Shown: positions 25,432 through 34,285, counted from the stretch's first letter. The stretch is 52,206 nt of DNA from Protofrankia sp. CiT1 (GCF_917627385.1 NZ_CAKJTL010000122.1:1-52206); one strand, 5' to 3'. Made by a program: numbers and translations. Notes: generated by a model from the sequence alone, not told the origin.

Positions 25432-26588
25432 CCCGTGCGTGGCGGTCCGACATGTCGGGTGGATTCCAGCGCCAGAGCGACCCCGGCGGCGCCGGTCAGC
25501 AGCCCGCTGTCCTGCCCGCTGGAGGTGGAAGAGGCGGTGGCGTGCCGCGCGAGCCGGGTGGCGATCGTGGGAAGCCGGCGGCCGATGGCGGAGCTTCGCG
25601 CGTCACGGGCGGCTCGATAGGCGGTTTGGTAGATCCCGGCCAGGCCGTGGCACAGGCCGAGATCGCTGATCCGGTCGAGCTGGGAATCGGTCAGAGCGGC
25701 GGCGAGGATGGCCTCGGCGTCCTGTGCCCGTCGATGATCGTGGATGGCGAGGGCGGCAAGCTGCTGAGCGCGGACGATGCCGATCGTGCCGTAGCACCAG
25801 GAGAGGCGGCCGGGGCTGGTCTGGGTGGGGCGGCCGGTGCGCAGATCCTCGCGGGTGATCCACTGCGGCCACCAGGGGCCGTCCGCGCCGTCTTGGCGCC
25901 ACTGGTCGAACCAGTCGGTCAGGGTGGCTATCGCTTCGTCCTGGCCGTCGACCAGGCTCCTTTCCGCGGCGGCGAGAGCGAGGAAGGCGAGCAGGCCGGC
26001 CGCGCCGTGTGCCATGCCGAGGTTCGCGTGCCCACCCGGGGTCGGCAGAGCGTCGTCCGGGTCATGTGCGACCCACCAGCCCGGCGGATCAACGCCGTTC
26101 TCGCGACGTGGCCGGGTCAGGCTGACCGTGTACCGCAGGAGGTCGGCGAGGATCTCACTGTCGGGGTGGCTGCGGAGCAGGAGGGCGCCGATGCCGGTCA
26201 GGCCGTAGAACAGGTCGTATTCGGCGAACGTGGTGGGCTCGCCGCGTTCGGCTCTGCTGGCAGCGAGGGTCAGCCGCTGGCGGGTCAGACGCAGCACGTG
26301 GGTGTCCAGCGTGTCGCGGGCGCTGCGGTAGCGGGGATTCCCGTCGGCGGCGGCGTGCAGGAGGAAGGCGAGGGCGGGCGCCCCGTAGTACAGGCCGGTG
26401 TGCTCGGCGGCGTCGACCGGCCCGGCGACGGCCCGCCGGATGTGGGCCTGCGCGGTGCCCCAGCTGCCCGAGCCGGTCCGGGCCCGCTCGATGTGCAGGA
26501 GCGCCGTCCCGGCCGGGCCTCGGGCCAGGGACTGTCTGACCGCGTCGTCGGTGGAGAACGTCTCCACCGCGGCGGCGCCGGGGGTCAC
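25404..26588 (-). CDS. Lanthionine synthetase LanC (cyclase)
   Basis: A 394-aa LanC that closes thioether rings by adding cysteine thiols to dehydrated Ser/Thr. Zinc ligands are Cys265 (SWCYGTIG), Cys313 and His314 (GLCHGLAGIY); the catalytic histidine is in GMAHGAAG (194). The alpha-toroid repeats GLYYGAPA, LFYGLTGIG and GLLTGAAGV are visible. It starts at GTG 26588, overlapping the LanB stop (GTGA), so LanB and LanC should be made together. Confidence 0.93.
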   Translation of the reverse strand: MTPGAAAVETFSTDDAVRQSLARGPAGTALLHIERARTGSGSWGTAQAHIRRAVAGPVDAAEHTGLYYGAPALAFLLHAAADGNPRYRSARDTLDTHVLRLTRQRLTLAASRAERGEPTTFAEYDLFYGLTGIGALLLRSHPDSEILADLLRYTVSLTRPRRENGVDPPGWWVAHDPDDALPTPGGHANLGMAHGAAGLLAFLALAAAERSLVDGQDEAIATLTDWFDQWRQDGADGPWWPQWITREDLRTGRPTQTSPGRLSWCYGTIGIVRAQQLAALAIHDHRRAQDAEAILAAALTDSQLDRISDLGLCHGLAGIYQTAYRAARDARSSAIGRRLPTIATRLARHATASSTSSGQDSGLLTGAAGVALALESTRHVGPPRTGWDTCLLIA

Positions 26589-29500
26589 CGGGCACCGGCC
26601 AGGGCAAGGTGGCGCAGTGCGGCGGCGCGGGCGAGGCGCCCGGTCTCCTTCTCCAGGGTGGGATCGACACCGACAGCGCGCACATGGTGCTCGTGCAGGA
26701 GGGTCCGCAGCACCGTCCGCGGATCACGCTGCCGCACGAGGGTCTGGTAGTACAGGGCCAGCGCGGTGGCTCGGGCGTTCCAGGCTCGGACGACTGCCTC
26801 ACCGCCGGCCAGCGCACGAACCGCCTGGTGCTCGCTACCGGGTTCGGCCAGGTCGAGAGCTTGGTCCCGCAGGGTCCGGTCCAGGGCCCCGTGCTCCTGC
26901 CAAAGGCAGGCGACGAGTGCCCGGTACCCGGCCGGCGGGTCGAGGGCGAAGGAGGCGGCCAGGTCCACCATCGATGCCGCGGCCAGGGCCTGGGCGGAGA
27001 TCCCGGACGTCTGGGCCGTCGTGATCTGGGCGATGGCGCAGAGGGTGTCGGCAGCGAACACCGACTCGGCGGCGGCCAGAGCGTCACCGTCGCCGTAGCG
27101 GGCGGTGTGCTGCGGAGAGGTGGCCAGGGTGAGCTGGTTGGGAAGGCCGCGGCTCTCCAGGTCGGCTGCGAAGGCGGCCACAGCGGCGGAGACCGGCCCG
27201 TAGTGGTCTGGGCTGTGCAGGCGCAGGAGCACCGCAAGGTACTGATCACTCTCAGGAAGGATCATGTCGCGGTGTCGCCGGACCCACCACAGCCCGACAA
27301 GCCCTTCCATGCTGGCGACCAGCCTCGGCAGGTGGCCGGTGAGGATGTCGTCGAACCGGGCTGGGTTTCCGACGAGCTGCACCTGCAGCAGCGCCGAGTT
27401 ACCCGGGCGAAGGACCGCTCCCGGCGCTGCGGTCACGGGCAGTGGCCGTGCCGGTGGGCTGATCGCGGTCAACGGGATCAGCAGCTCGGCCGGCCGGCCT
27501 ATCCAGCCCTGCGCGTCGGGCGGACCGTCCTCCTGCACCTCGATGCGGCCGGCCCGCTCCAGGTGGGTCAGCAGCAGCGCCCGGTCCAGATGACGGTCCA
27601 GGTCAAGGGATAGGCGAAGCTCGCCGTGGCAGAGCACGACCCGTGCGGGCACGCGCCACCGGTGCCGCCAGGCGCACAGGGCTTCCTGCTGTCCGTCGCC
27701 TGACTGGCTACGGGGCAGGTCGGTGGAAGTGAGGATCCAGCGGGCGACGGCCAGCACCGTGCGGCCGTAGCGGATGCGCGGGACGTAGGGCAGGACGCGG
27801 GCCGCGCCGAGGTCGAGCCCGCCGAACACGGCGCTGCGGGCATCGGCGACCTCGGCGAGGAAGCGGGCCAGCGGCGGGCTCTGCACGCTGGTGTCCAGCG
27901 CGTGCGGAATTCGAGGGATCACCCGCCGGCCGGTGGAGCGCTGCACCAGGTACATCTGCGCGCCGTCGGCGGTGACCGCCAGATCGTCAAGTCCGATCAG
28001 CTTGACCTCGGGGCGGCCGGGGTCAGGATGCTCCGAGAGGGAGACGACGTCCGGCAGCAGCGGTTCGACACGCGCCACGTTCTCGTTGTGCGGACGGCGC
28101 GGCGGGAAGGACAGCTGCGCCGCCAGCGGCTGGTCCCGCTCCCCCGCCTTCGCCCTGGCTGTGTACGTCGCGGCCAGCCGGTCGCGGTCGGCCGGATCGA
28201 GCAGGTGGGCGAACCGTCCGGCCATACTGGTGTGCGTCCGCGGGGCGGCGGTGACCCGCAGCCGGAAGTCCCCGCGGTCGAGCGCACGGGTCGAGACCGC
28301 CCACACCTCGACACCGAGCTCGACCCGCTGCGGCGGCACGATGTCCTGGTGCTCCCCGACAGCCAGTTCCTCGACGTCCGCGTCGGTCAGCGCGATCTCC
28401 TCGGCCCCGTCCACGGCGGCCTGCTGGATCAGGGTCAGGAGCGCGGTGTCGCGGTCGGTCAGCATCCGCCAGGCAGGCCTCGCTCGCGGTGCACCGAGAT
28501 ACCCGCCGGGATAGCCCAGCCCCGACTCGGCAACCAGCTCCCGAACCGGAACCAGAGCGCCGGGGCCGTAGCGGGCCCGGAACCGCGCGTGATAGTCCAG
28601 CCAGGCTGTCGAGCCGAACGGCTGGCGGGACAGCCGCAGCAGCACGCTGGCCGCGAGCGCCGCCTCGGTGAGAACCCGCTCGGGGACGGCGATCTGCGCG
28701 TCGAGCCGGGTGTCGACCGCGAGCATCTGGCCGGCTCGCGGTGCAAGCGAGGTCATCCGCGCGGCGACCGTCCGGCGCGTCTGCGCGGCCTGCTGCGGAT
28801 CATTCGTGCGGTTGTGAGCGTTCAGCATGGCGCGGAGGCTGTCGAGTTCCCGCAGCAGGTCGCTCACGTCGGTCAGGCCCTCCGGGCCAGCTGCGCGTAA
28901 CGCGTCGGCCAGATGGGTCAGGGCATCGACGGCTGTCATCGGTGGTCGCAGGTTCGTGATCAGAAGGCCGCCGTCGACCAGACCGTGTACCAGCGCGCGG
29001 ATCTTGTCCGGGGAGGCGGTGGGGAACCTGGTTGCCGTCCGTGCGACGAGCGCGTCCAGCTGGATCGGGTTGCCGGCCTCCGCCAAGGCGAAGCGGACCG
29101 GTCGGGTCAGCCGTACAGACGACTCTCGCAGCGGCCCCGGGCTCGAGGCACCCGCCTCGGCCCGCCGGTGCACGATGACCCGACCGTCGCGCACGATCCG
29201 CGCGCTGTCGGCCACCACCGTCAGCCGCCCACGCAGCTCCGGATGCCCTTCGAGCTGATCGACGAGCGCCGTGACCCACTCGGCGTCCGCGCGTGCCACG
29301 GCTTGATGTGCGCGTCCCACCTCGGCGGTAGCCGGCCCGACGGTCGCGGTGCTGATGCCGGCGAACATTCCGAACGGTGTCGCGCGCCGCTGCCACCGCA
29401 GTAGGTAGGACGCCACGGCGGTGAGGGCTCGCCGGACCTCCGTCCCGGACCGCCGTCCGGCACCGTCGTCAAGGATCTGCTCGACGCGGGTACAGAGATC

Positions 29501-29692
29501 GGTACTCGCCAGTAGCAGCGCCGCCCGCACCTCCGGGTGCGCCCAGGTCTTGGACAGCCATGCCCGGCCTTCCTGCTCGACCGCGGCGGAGTCGGACCGA
29601 TCGAGATCAGTCGGCAGTTCGAGGCCGCCCGGGTCCGTCGAAGCGCGGACCTGGATGAAGCTGGTGTGCTGGTAGCGCGGGGGCACGGCCAT
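26585..29692 (-). CDS. Class I lanthipeptide dehydratase LanB
   Basis: A 1035-aa LanB. The N-terminal two thirds form the glutamyl-tRNA-dependent glutamylation domain (SFIQVRASTDP, YLLRWQRRATPFGMFAGIST, YHARFRARYGPGALVPVREL). The final third is the SpaB_C elimination domain (LWWVRRHRDMI, LAVLLRLHSPDHYGPVSAAV). It would dehydrate Ser/Thr in the precursor core. It starts at ATG 29692 after GAGAGGGGATC, 79 bp downstream of the precursor gene. No gene for a dedicated transporter or protease follows. Confidence 0.93.
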   Translation of the reverse strand: MAVPPRYQHTSFIQVRASTDPGGLELPTDLDRSDSAAVEQEGRAWLSKTWAHPEVRAALLLASTDLCTRVEQILDDGAGRRSGTEVRRALTAVASYLLRWQRRATPFGMFAGISTATVGPATAEVGRAHQAVARADAEWVTALVDQLEGHPELRGRLTVVADSARIVRDGRVIVHRRAEAGASSPGPLRESSVRLTRPVRFALAEAGNPIQLDALVARTATRFPTASPDKIRALVHGLVDGGLLITNLRPPMTAVDALTHLADALRAAGPEGLTDVSDLLRELDSLRAMLNAHNRTNDPQQAAQTRRTVAARMTSLAPRAGQMLAVDTRLDAQIAVPERVLTEAALAASVLLRLSRQPFGSTAWLDYHARFRARYGPGALVPVRELVAESGLGYPGGYLGAPRARPAWRMLTDRDTALLTLIQQAAVDGAEEIALTDADVEELAVGEHQDIVPPQRVELGVEVWAVSTRALDRGDFRLRVTAAPRTHTSMAGRFAHLLDPADRDRLAATYTARAKAGERDQPLAAQLSFPPRRPHNENVARVEPLLPDVVSLSEHPDPGRPEVKLIGLDDLAVTADGAQMYLVQRSTGRRVIPRIPHALDTSVQSPPLARFLAEVADARSAVFGGLDLGAARVLPYVPRIRYGRTVLAVARWILTSTDLPRSQSGDGQQEALCAWRHRWRVPARVVLCHGELRLSLDLDRHLDRALLLTHLERAGRIEVQEDGPPDAQGWIGRPAELLIPLTAISPPARPLPVTAAPGAVLRPGNSALLQVQLVGNPARFDDILTGHLPRLVASMEGLVGLWWVRRHRDMILPESDQYLAVLLRLHSPDHYGPVSAAVAAFAADLESRGLPNQLTLATSPQHTARYGDGDALAAAESVFAADTLCAIAQITTAQTSGISAQALAAASMVDLAASFALDPPAGYRALVACLWQEHGALDRTLRDQALDLAEPGSEHQAVRALAGGEAVVRAWNARATALALYYQTLVRQRDPRTVLRTLLHEHHVRAVGVDPTLEKETGRLARAAALRHLALAGAR

Positions 29693-29771
29693 GGCGATCC
29701 CCTCTCCTCGCCGGTGCGGGATCCGCCGTCGGCACCCAAGTCGGGCAGGTACCGACGGCGGGACGGCTAGA

Positions 29772-29963
29772 TCAGGACGGGTCGTTGGAGGAGGTGCTGC
29801 ACGCGCTGGTGCTGCAGCTCTGGCCGCAGCCGTCGCTCGTGTCGCACATCATGATCACGATCCGGGTGGTGGACTCCACCACCCGCATGTCCAGTTCCAG
29901 CTCCGCGTCGTCGAGCGCGAAGTCCACGGACTCCGCCTGGTCGGCCATCAGCACCGGCGACAT
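29772..29963 (-). CDS. FxLD-type lanthipeptide precursor
   Basis: A 63-aa precursor. The leader contains the FxLD motif (DFALDD, residues 14-19) and ELELDMRVVES; the core begins near residue 35. The core has four cysteines (40, 46, 50, 55) among many Ser/Thr: CDTSDGCGQSC, then STSACSTSSNDPS to the end, enough for up to four thioether rings. It starts at ATG 29963 with AAGGAG eight bases upstream. It lies between the methyltransferase and LanB genes, the order of known FxLD clusters. Asp41, Asp44 and Asp61 are candidate sites for the encoded methyltransferase. Confidence 0.9.
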   Translation of the reverse strand: MSPVLMADQAESVDFALDDAELELDMRVVESTTRIVIMMCDTSDGCGQSCSTSACSTSSNDPS

Positions 29964-30027
29964 CGAGATCACTCCTTGTTCTGGTGGGGGATTTCTCGGG
30001 TGGGTGGTGCGTCCTGGACCGGCCAGG

Positions 30028-31275
30028 TCAGTCCGCGACCGGCCAGGAGATCGAGACCAGGCCGTGGGTCTTCGCCAGCACGGCCGTGCCCTCGCCGGCC
30101 GGCGGACGGTCGGTGCCCGTCGGCCAGTAGGCGAAGGTCGGGGCCGGTCCGCCCCATGCCTGGCGATCCCAGGCCTGGATCTGCTTGACGAGCGCGGTGG
30201 CAGCGGCCTCGCCGTGCGGGCCGTACGCTCGCCCGCCGAACTCGACCCCGGCGCCGTCCAACGCCGGGCGCACCGCCAGATAGGCGAACGAGTCGCCCTG
30301 CACGGCCCCGAAGGGGAACCAGCTCTTGCGGTCGGCAGCCAGGTCGGTTCCCTCGTCCGCCGCCAGCCGGCAGAAGCCCGGCAGGAAGCAGGCGAACCAC
30401 AGATGCAGGTCGGCGAACGACACTCCGTGCCGGATCGTGACCCCGGAGCACACCTCGGTCCGCGGTGTCGCGAGGACACCGTCCAGAAGATCCAGATCCT
30501 GGGGCGGGTCGGCGTCGAACCGCAGCCGGACGTGACGGCCGTGCCCGTCAGGCAGGAGGAAGACCCGCTCGTCATGGGCGCCGGCACCCTGCATGGGGAC
30601 GAACCCGCACACCTCGGCCGAGGTGCTCACCAGGTGATCGCCGTCGCGGCGAAACCCGATCGATCGGGTGATCCCGTTCATCCGCAGCGGTACGACGATC
30701 CGGCCGTCCTCGGCCAGCTGCGCGAGCCACGCCGGCGAGAGGTCCCAGGCACCGGCCGTCACCAGGATCGCGTCGACCCGGTCGCCGAGCTCGGCCACGC
30801 CGTCCTCAGCGTCCGCGCGGATCACCGCGACCCGGTCCGCGTACCCGGTCGTCTCCAGAAGCTCGCGGGCCCGGTCGGTCACCTCGGGATCGATGTCCAC
30901 GCTGATTACCCGGCCCGAGGGACCGACGACCTCGGCGAGGAGCGCGGCGTTGTAGCCACTGGACCCGATCTCGATCACGCTCATCCCGGGACCGAGCCCG
31001 GCCTGTTCGATCATCCGAGCCTGGATGAACGGAGCACTGATCGACGAGATGATCACGTCGTCCGCGGCCCGCTTGACCGCCACCGAGTCGTCGGCATTGT
31101 AGGCAACCTCCAGCGAGGTGCCCTCGGGAACGAACAGGTGCCGCGGCACGGCACGAAACGCCCGCTCCACCTCCAGAGAGGTGATCATGCCGGTCACGCA
31201 GAGCTTGTCCACCAGCGCGTTACGGACCTCAGTCGCCCGGTCCGGGGCGCTGGACGTGCCAGTCATCTGAGTCAA
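30028..31275 (-). CDS. FxLD-system methyltransferase (protein isoaspartyl methyltransferase homologue, LanS type)
   Basis: A 415-aa protein. Residues 1-220 form a protein-L-isoaspartate O-methyltransferase-like domain: MITSLEVERAFRAVPRHLFV, SSISAPFIQARMIEQAGL, the SAM motif VIEIGSSGYNAALLAEVVG, VISVDIDPEV and LVTAGAWDLSP. The C-terminal half is specific to the FxLD methyltransferase family. Characterised LanS(A) homologues methylate an Asp that becomes isoaspartate through a succinimide. TTG 31275 is chosen since AAGGA sits six bases upstream; ATG 31266 is the alternative. It is the first gene of the operon. Confidence 0.88.
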   Translation of the reverse strand: MTQMTGTSSAPDRATEVRNALVDKLCVTGMITSLEVERAFRAVPRHLFVPEGTSLEVAYNADDSVAVKRAADDVIISSISAPFIQARMIEQAGLGPGMSVIEIGSSGYNAALLAEVVGPSGRVISVDIDPEVTDRARELLETTGYADRVAVIRADAEDGVAELGDRVDAILVTAGAWDLSPAWLAQLAEDGRIVVPLRMNGITRSIGFRRDGDHLVSTSAEVCGFVPMQGAGAHDERVFLLPDGHGRHVRLRFDADPPQDLDLLDGVLATPRTEVCSGVTIRHGVSFADLHLWFACFLPGFCRLAADEGTDLAADRKSWFPFGAVQGDSFAYLAVRPALDGAGVEFGGRAYGPHGEAAATALVKQIQAWDRQAWGGPAPTFAYWPTGTDRPPAGEGTAVLAKTHGLVSISWPVAD

Positions 31276-31554
31276 CGAAGATCCTTCCGAGCCGTCCCGC
31301 CCCCAGCTCCGCGGCACCACAGGCGGAAGATCGCCTGTGCTCTGGTGGGGTGCGTTGTAACGATGACCCATGCCCAGGCGCGACTCATTCCCCGGGCGGG
31401 GAAGATTTGACCTCGGCCACGCGTGGGCATCTGAGCTGCGGAAACGATGATCGACGCCCTCTCCGATTCGGCGCATCGGCCCCGGATGCGGGTCGGAAAG
31501 TTCGCCAGCCGGGCCGTCTGCCGCGCGGGCCAACAGATCTTGACCGGATGGCAT
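31276..31554. promoter_or_regulatory. Presumed promoter region of the lanthipeptide operon
   Basis: 279 bp between the hypothetical gene and the methyltransferase gene on the minus strand. The methyltransferase frame remains open through it but has no start with a ribosome site before 31275. No confident promoter hexamers were seen, so this call is by position only. Confidence 0.35.
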
Positions 31555-32034
31555 TCAGGGTCGCTGCGGAAGCGCCGAGGCGAGGTCGGGGATGCCGGAG
31601 GTGAGGAGGCGGTGCAGGGCGGCGCCGGGGTGGCGGGGCAGCGGGTGCATCGGGACGGCGAAGTACTCAGGTTCGTCGAAGACGGACTCGTCGTTGGGAC
31701 GGCGGGCGAACTCGACCCGGCCGTAGTCGATGCCATCGCCGTCGTCGTAGCTCATCCAGCTGATCGTCTCGGTCTCGCCAGGCTGAAAAGGGGCGGTGAA
31801 CAGGGGCCGGGCCTGGATGGTGTCGCCGTCGTCGCACAAGACGTGCGGGACGGCGAAGACCCACCGGTGAACGTGGATGGCCTGGGCCTGCGCCGCCGCG
31901 CGGACCTCGAACGCGAGGCTGGTCGCCCAGCTGGCCAGGTAGTCGTAGTCGCTGAGGATCAGCGTCCGAGCCAGAGACCAGACCCGCAAGCGCTGCGCGG
32001 GCCAGCCAGGAGTGCTCGCGACGTGTGGGATCAT
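31555..32034 (-). CDS. Hypothetical protein
   Basis: A 159-aa protein from ATG 32034. Codon use is normal for the neighbourhood (high GC at third positions). It has aromatic stretches (SDYDYLASWATSLAFEV, HVHRWVFAVPHVLCDDGD) and an acidic middle (MSYDDGDGIDYG); no membrane segment or signal peptide. I do not recognise a family. It lies 280 bp upstream of and in the same direction as the lanthipeptide operon, so a link is possible but unproven. Confidence 0.6.
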   Translation of the reverse strand: MIPHVASTPGWPAQRLRVWSLARTLILSDYDYLASWATSLAFEVRAAAQAQAIHVHRWVFAVPHVLCDDGDTIQARPLFTAPFQPGETETISWMSYDDGDGIDYGRVEFARRPNDESVFDEPEYFAVPMHPLPRHPGAALHRLLTSGIPDLASALPQRP

Positions 32035-32377
32035 CGTGTGCCGTCTGCGTTCCTCCGTGTATCGCGTCCGGTACTGCGCGGCCGACCGGCCGACAGCGCC
32101 CCCCGGTCAGTGCGCGCGCCGCCGCCGGCTGGGATCCGTCACTGGACGTGATAAGTGTGCAGGTACGCGGGCCGACACGACCAGGCTCGCTTTGACCTGG
32201 TTCTGTGTGGATGCTGTCCGAGCCTCCCCAGGGGCGCTCGACCGTGTCCACGAACATCGGCACACGGCGTGACCCGCGGATGTGGACAGTGCGGTTGAGC
32301 CGGACGCTCGAGGAAGTCCAGGTAAGGGCGTCGCTGGGCTTCCTCAGACACTTCTCGGAAATTCCTCGGACACGCTC
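32035..32377. other. Intergenic region, no gene seen
   Basis: 343 bp between the small membrane protein gene and the hypothetical gene. Frames here are short or antisense and have no recognisable product; no hairpin terminator was identified. Confidence 0.5.
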
Positions 32378-32596
32378 TCAGCGCCGTTCCCGGCGCATCC
32401 GCCGCATGATGACAACGAGGTCGGCCACCGCTGTCAAGGCGATCAGAGCGAGTACGGCGGCGGGCAACGGCCGATCGGAAACCGCGTAATAGGCGCAAGC
32501 GCCGACGCAGAACAGGAGCCCGAACAGGGCGAGCGCCACGCGCAGACCCAATGCGCTGCGGGCGGGCGGGAATCCACCTGGGCCACCGTCATCCAC
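32378..32596 (-). CDS. Small membrane protein (DUF6343-like)
   Basis: A 72-aa protein with two predicted membrane segments: ALALFGLLFCVGACAYYAV (about 20-38) and AVLALIALTAVADLVVIM (about 47-64), with a basic C-terminal RRMRRERR. The layout GLRVALALFGLL...VVIMRRMR resembles actinobacterial DUF6343 proteins. Function unknown. MITE 2a lies 23 bp upstream of its start, so its promoter may have come from or been altered by that element. Confidence 0.65.
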   Translation of the reverse strand: MDDGGPGGFPPARSALGLRVALALFGLLFCVGACAYYAVSDRPLPAAVLALIALTAVADLVVIMRRMRRERR

Positions 32597-32619
32597 AGCT
32601 GCCCGCTACTCCGGGCTCA

Positions 32620-32780
32620 GAGCGACCGGCAACAGGAGACGCGGCGCGCGGGGCCGGGGTACACACCTCGCATCGTTGTCGTCGGTCGACACCCACAACC
32701 TCCGGTGCCTCCCTCCGCCGCCTCGCGATCTACGCACCCCGGCCCCGCTCCTTGAACCACACCCCTCTTGCCGGGCACTC
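32620..32780. mobile_element. MITE family 2, copy a
   Basis: 161 bp flanked by a perfect 3-bp duplication TCA (32617-32619 and 32781-32783). The left end GAGCGACCGGCAACAGGAGA is imperfectly complementary to the right end, which finishes CTTGCCGGGCACTC. The outer parts match copy 2b at 52054-52168; the centre is about 45 bp longer. It directly abuts MITE copy B. No transposase is encoded. Confidence 0.75.
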
Positions 32781-32783
32781 TCA

Positions 32784-32947
32784 GAGCGCGTTTGAGATCA
32801 TCATTCCGGCTCGCCGCGCCCAGGCGCCCCCTGGCTGCGTTGTCAGCCAAACCCATACAACTCATCCGGTATCGCTTCGGCCTTCCGCCTTGCCAGGGGG
32901 TGCCTGGACGCGGCTCACTGATCGAAAGCCCGATCTCAAACACGCTC
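32784..32947. mobile_element. MITE family 1, copy B, at the serS stop codon
   Basis: 164 bp with ends GAGCGCGTTTGAGATC and its near-perfect complement (32932-32947, one mismatch), flanked by TCA (32781-32783) and TTA (32948-32950). It matches copy C with about 13 differences over 164 bp when reverse-complemented. The right TTA is the serS stop codon (TAA on the minus strand), so insertion took place at the stop and left it intact. The GAG ends and TNA target fit the IS1031 subgroup of the IS5 family. Confidence 0.85.
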
Positions 32948-34210
32948 TTAGATGATCTCGCGGTCGCCGAGATAAGGCCGCAGCACCTTGGGGACGCGGA
33001 CATGATGATCAGCGGTCTGGAAGTTCTCCATGATTGCGGCCAGTAGCCGAGGTGTTGCCACCGCCGTGTTGTTCAGCGTGTGGGCGAACCGGACCCGCCC
33101 GTCAGCGTCCTTATAGCGGATGTTCGCCCGGCGGGCCTGCCAGTCGTGCAGGGTCGAGCAGCTGTGGGTCTCCCGGAAGCGCTCCAGCGACGGGAACCAC
33201 GTATTGATGTCGTTCATCCGGAACTTGCCGAGGCCCATGTCGCCGGTGGCGCACTCCACCACCTCGTAGGCCAGGCCCAGGGACTGCAGGACGTGTTCAG
33301 CGGTGCCGAGCAGCTCGGCGTGCCAGCGGGCCGACTCCGCCTCGTCGGCCACGCAGATCACGAACTGTTCGACCTTCTCGAACTGGTGCACGCGCAGCAG
33401 CCCACGGACGTCACGCCCGGCGCTGCCGACCTCCCGACGGAAGCAGGGCGAGATCCCGGCATAGCGCAACGGCAGGTCACGCAGGGACAGCATCTCCCCG
33501 GAGTGCAGACCGACCAGCGCGACCTCGGCGGTACCAGCGAGATAGAGATCGTCCCCGGGCAGCTGGTAGATCTCCTCACCGTGCCCCGGCAGGAAACCGG
33601 TGCCGACCAGCGCGTCACGCTTGACCAGCGACGGCACCGACAGCAGCCGGAAGTCCCGGCTTGCCAGCAGGTCCAGCGCGTAGGAGTGCACGGCCCGCTC
33701 CAACAGCACGAGGTCACCGGCGAGCGCGTACGCTCGCTCCCCCGAGGCGCTACGGGCCCGTTCGAACTCCGCCCAGCCACGCTTCTCGGCCAGCTCGACA
33801 TGGTCGACGGGGGTGAAGTCGAACGCCGGGCGCTCGCCCCACACCCGGATGACGGTGTTCGCCGCCTCATCCGGTCCGACCGGCGCCCCGCTCCACGGGA
33901 TGTTCGGTGTCCGCAGCAGCAGGTCCCGCAGGTGCGCGCTGGCCCGCTCCAGCTCCTCCCGGGTCTGGCGCAGCCGCTCGTCGAGAACGCCGGAACGTTC
34001 CCGCAGGCGCTCACGCTCTGCCTCGCCCGCGGCCTTGAACCCACCGGCGAGCTCCCTGCGCTCACGCTGGGCGGTGTCCAGCGTATGCTGCAGTGCCCGC
34101 ACGGAGCGGTCGAGGAGCAGGATGCCATCGACGTCGAGGTCGACTCCCTTGACCCGAGCGGCTGCCCGCACGGTGTCGGGATTCTCCCGGATGAACCGTC
34201 TGTCCAGCAT
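32948..34210 (-). CDS. serS: Seryl-tRNA synthetase
   Basis: A 420-aa class II synthetase that charges tRNA-Ser. The N-terminal coiled-coil arm spans about residues 30-105; the catalytic core has the TAEVALVGLHSGE region, motif 2 FRREVGSAGRDVRGLLRVHQ, the serine-pocket stretch ETHSCSTLHDWQARR and motif 3 LNNTAVATPRLLAAIMENFQ. From memory, the sequence around residues 320-400 differs from the usual actinobacterial SerRS, so this may be a second, possibly inhibitor-tolerant copy. Only a full-genome search could show whether it is the sole SerRS. Its stop codon is formed within a MITE target site. Confidence 0.93.
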   Translation of the reverse strand: MLDRRFIRENPDTVRAAARVKGVDLDVDGILLLDRSVRALQHTLDTAQRERRELAGGFKAAGEAERERLRERSGVLDERLRQTREELERASAHLRDLLLRTPNIPWSGAPVGPDEAANTVIRVWGERPAFDFTPVDHVELAEKRGWAEFERARSASGERAYALAGDLVLLERAVHSYALDLLASRDFRLLSVPSLVKRDALVGTGFLPGHGEEIYQLPGDDLYLAGTAEVALVGLHSGEMLSLRDLPLRYAGISPCFRREVGSAGRDVRGLLRVHQFEKVEQFVICVADEAESARWHAELLGTAEHVLQSLGLAYEVVECATGDMGLGKFRMNDINTWFPSLERFRETHSCSTLHDWQARRANIRYKDADGRVRFAHTLNNTAVATPRLLAAIMENFQTADHHVRVPKVLRPYLGDREII

Positions 34211-34285
34211 CTGGCCTCGTCGCCCTCCAGCGGGATCCCTGCGTATCGCTGAGAAGCCTACCGCCCGCGCCGCAGCCGCTGACGA

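Noticed and set aside
30028-31554. The longer form of the methyltransferase beginning at 31554
   Set aside because: The first 90 codons have no family similarity and no ribosome site; AAGGA before TTG 31275 gives the normal N-terminus.
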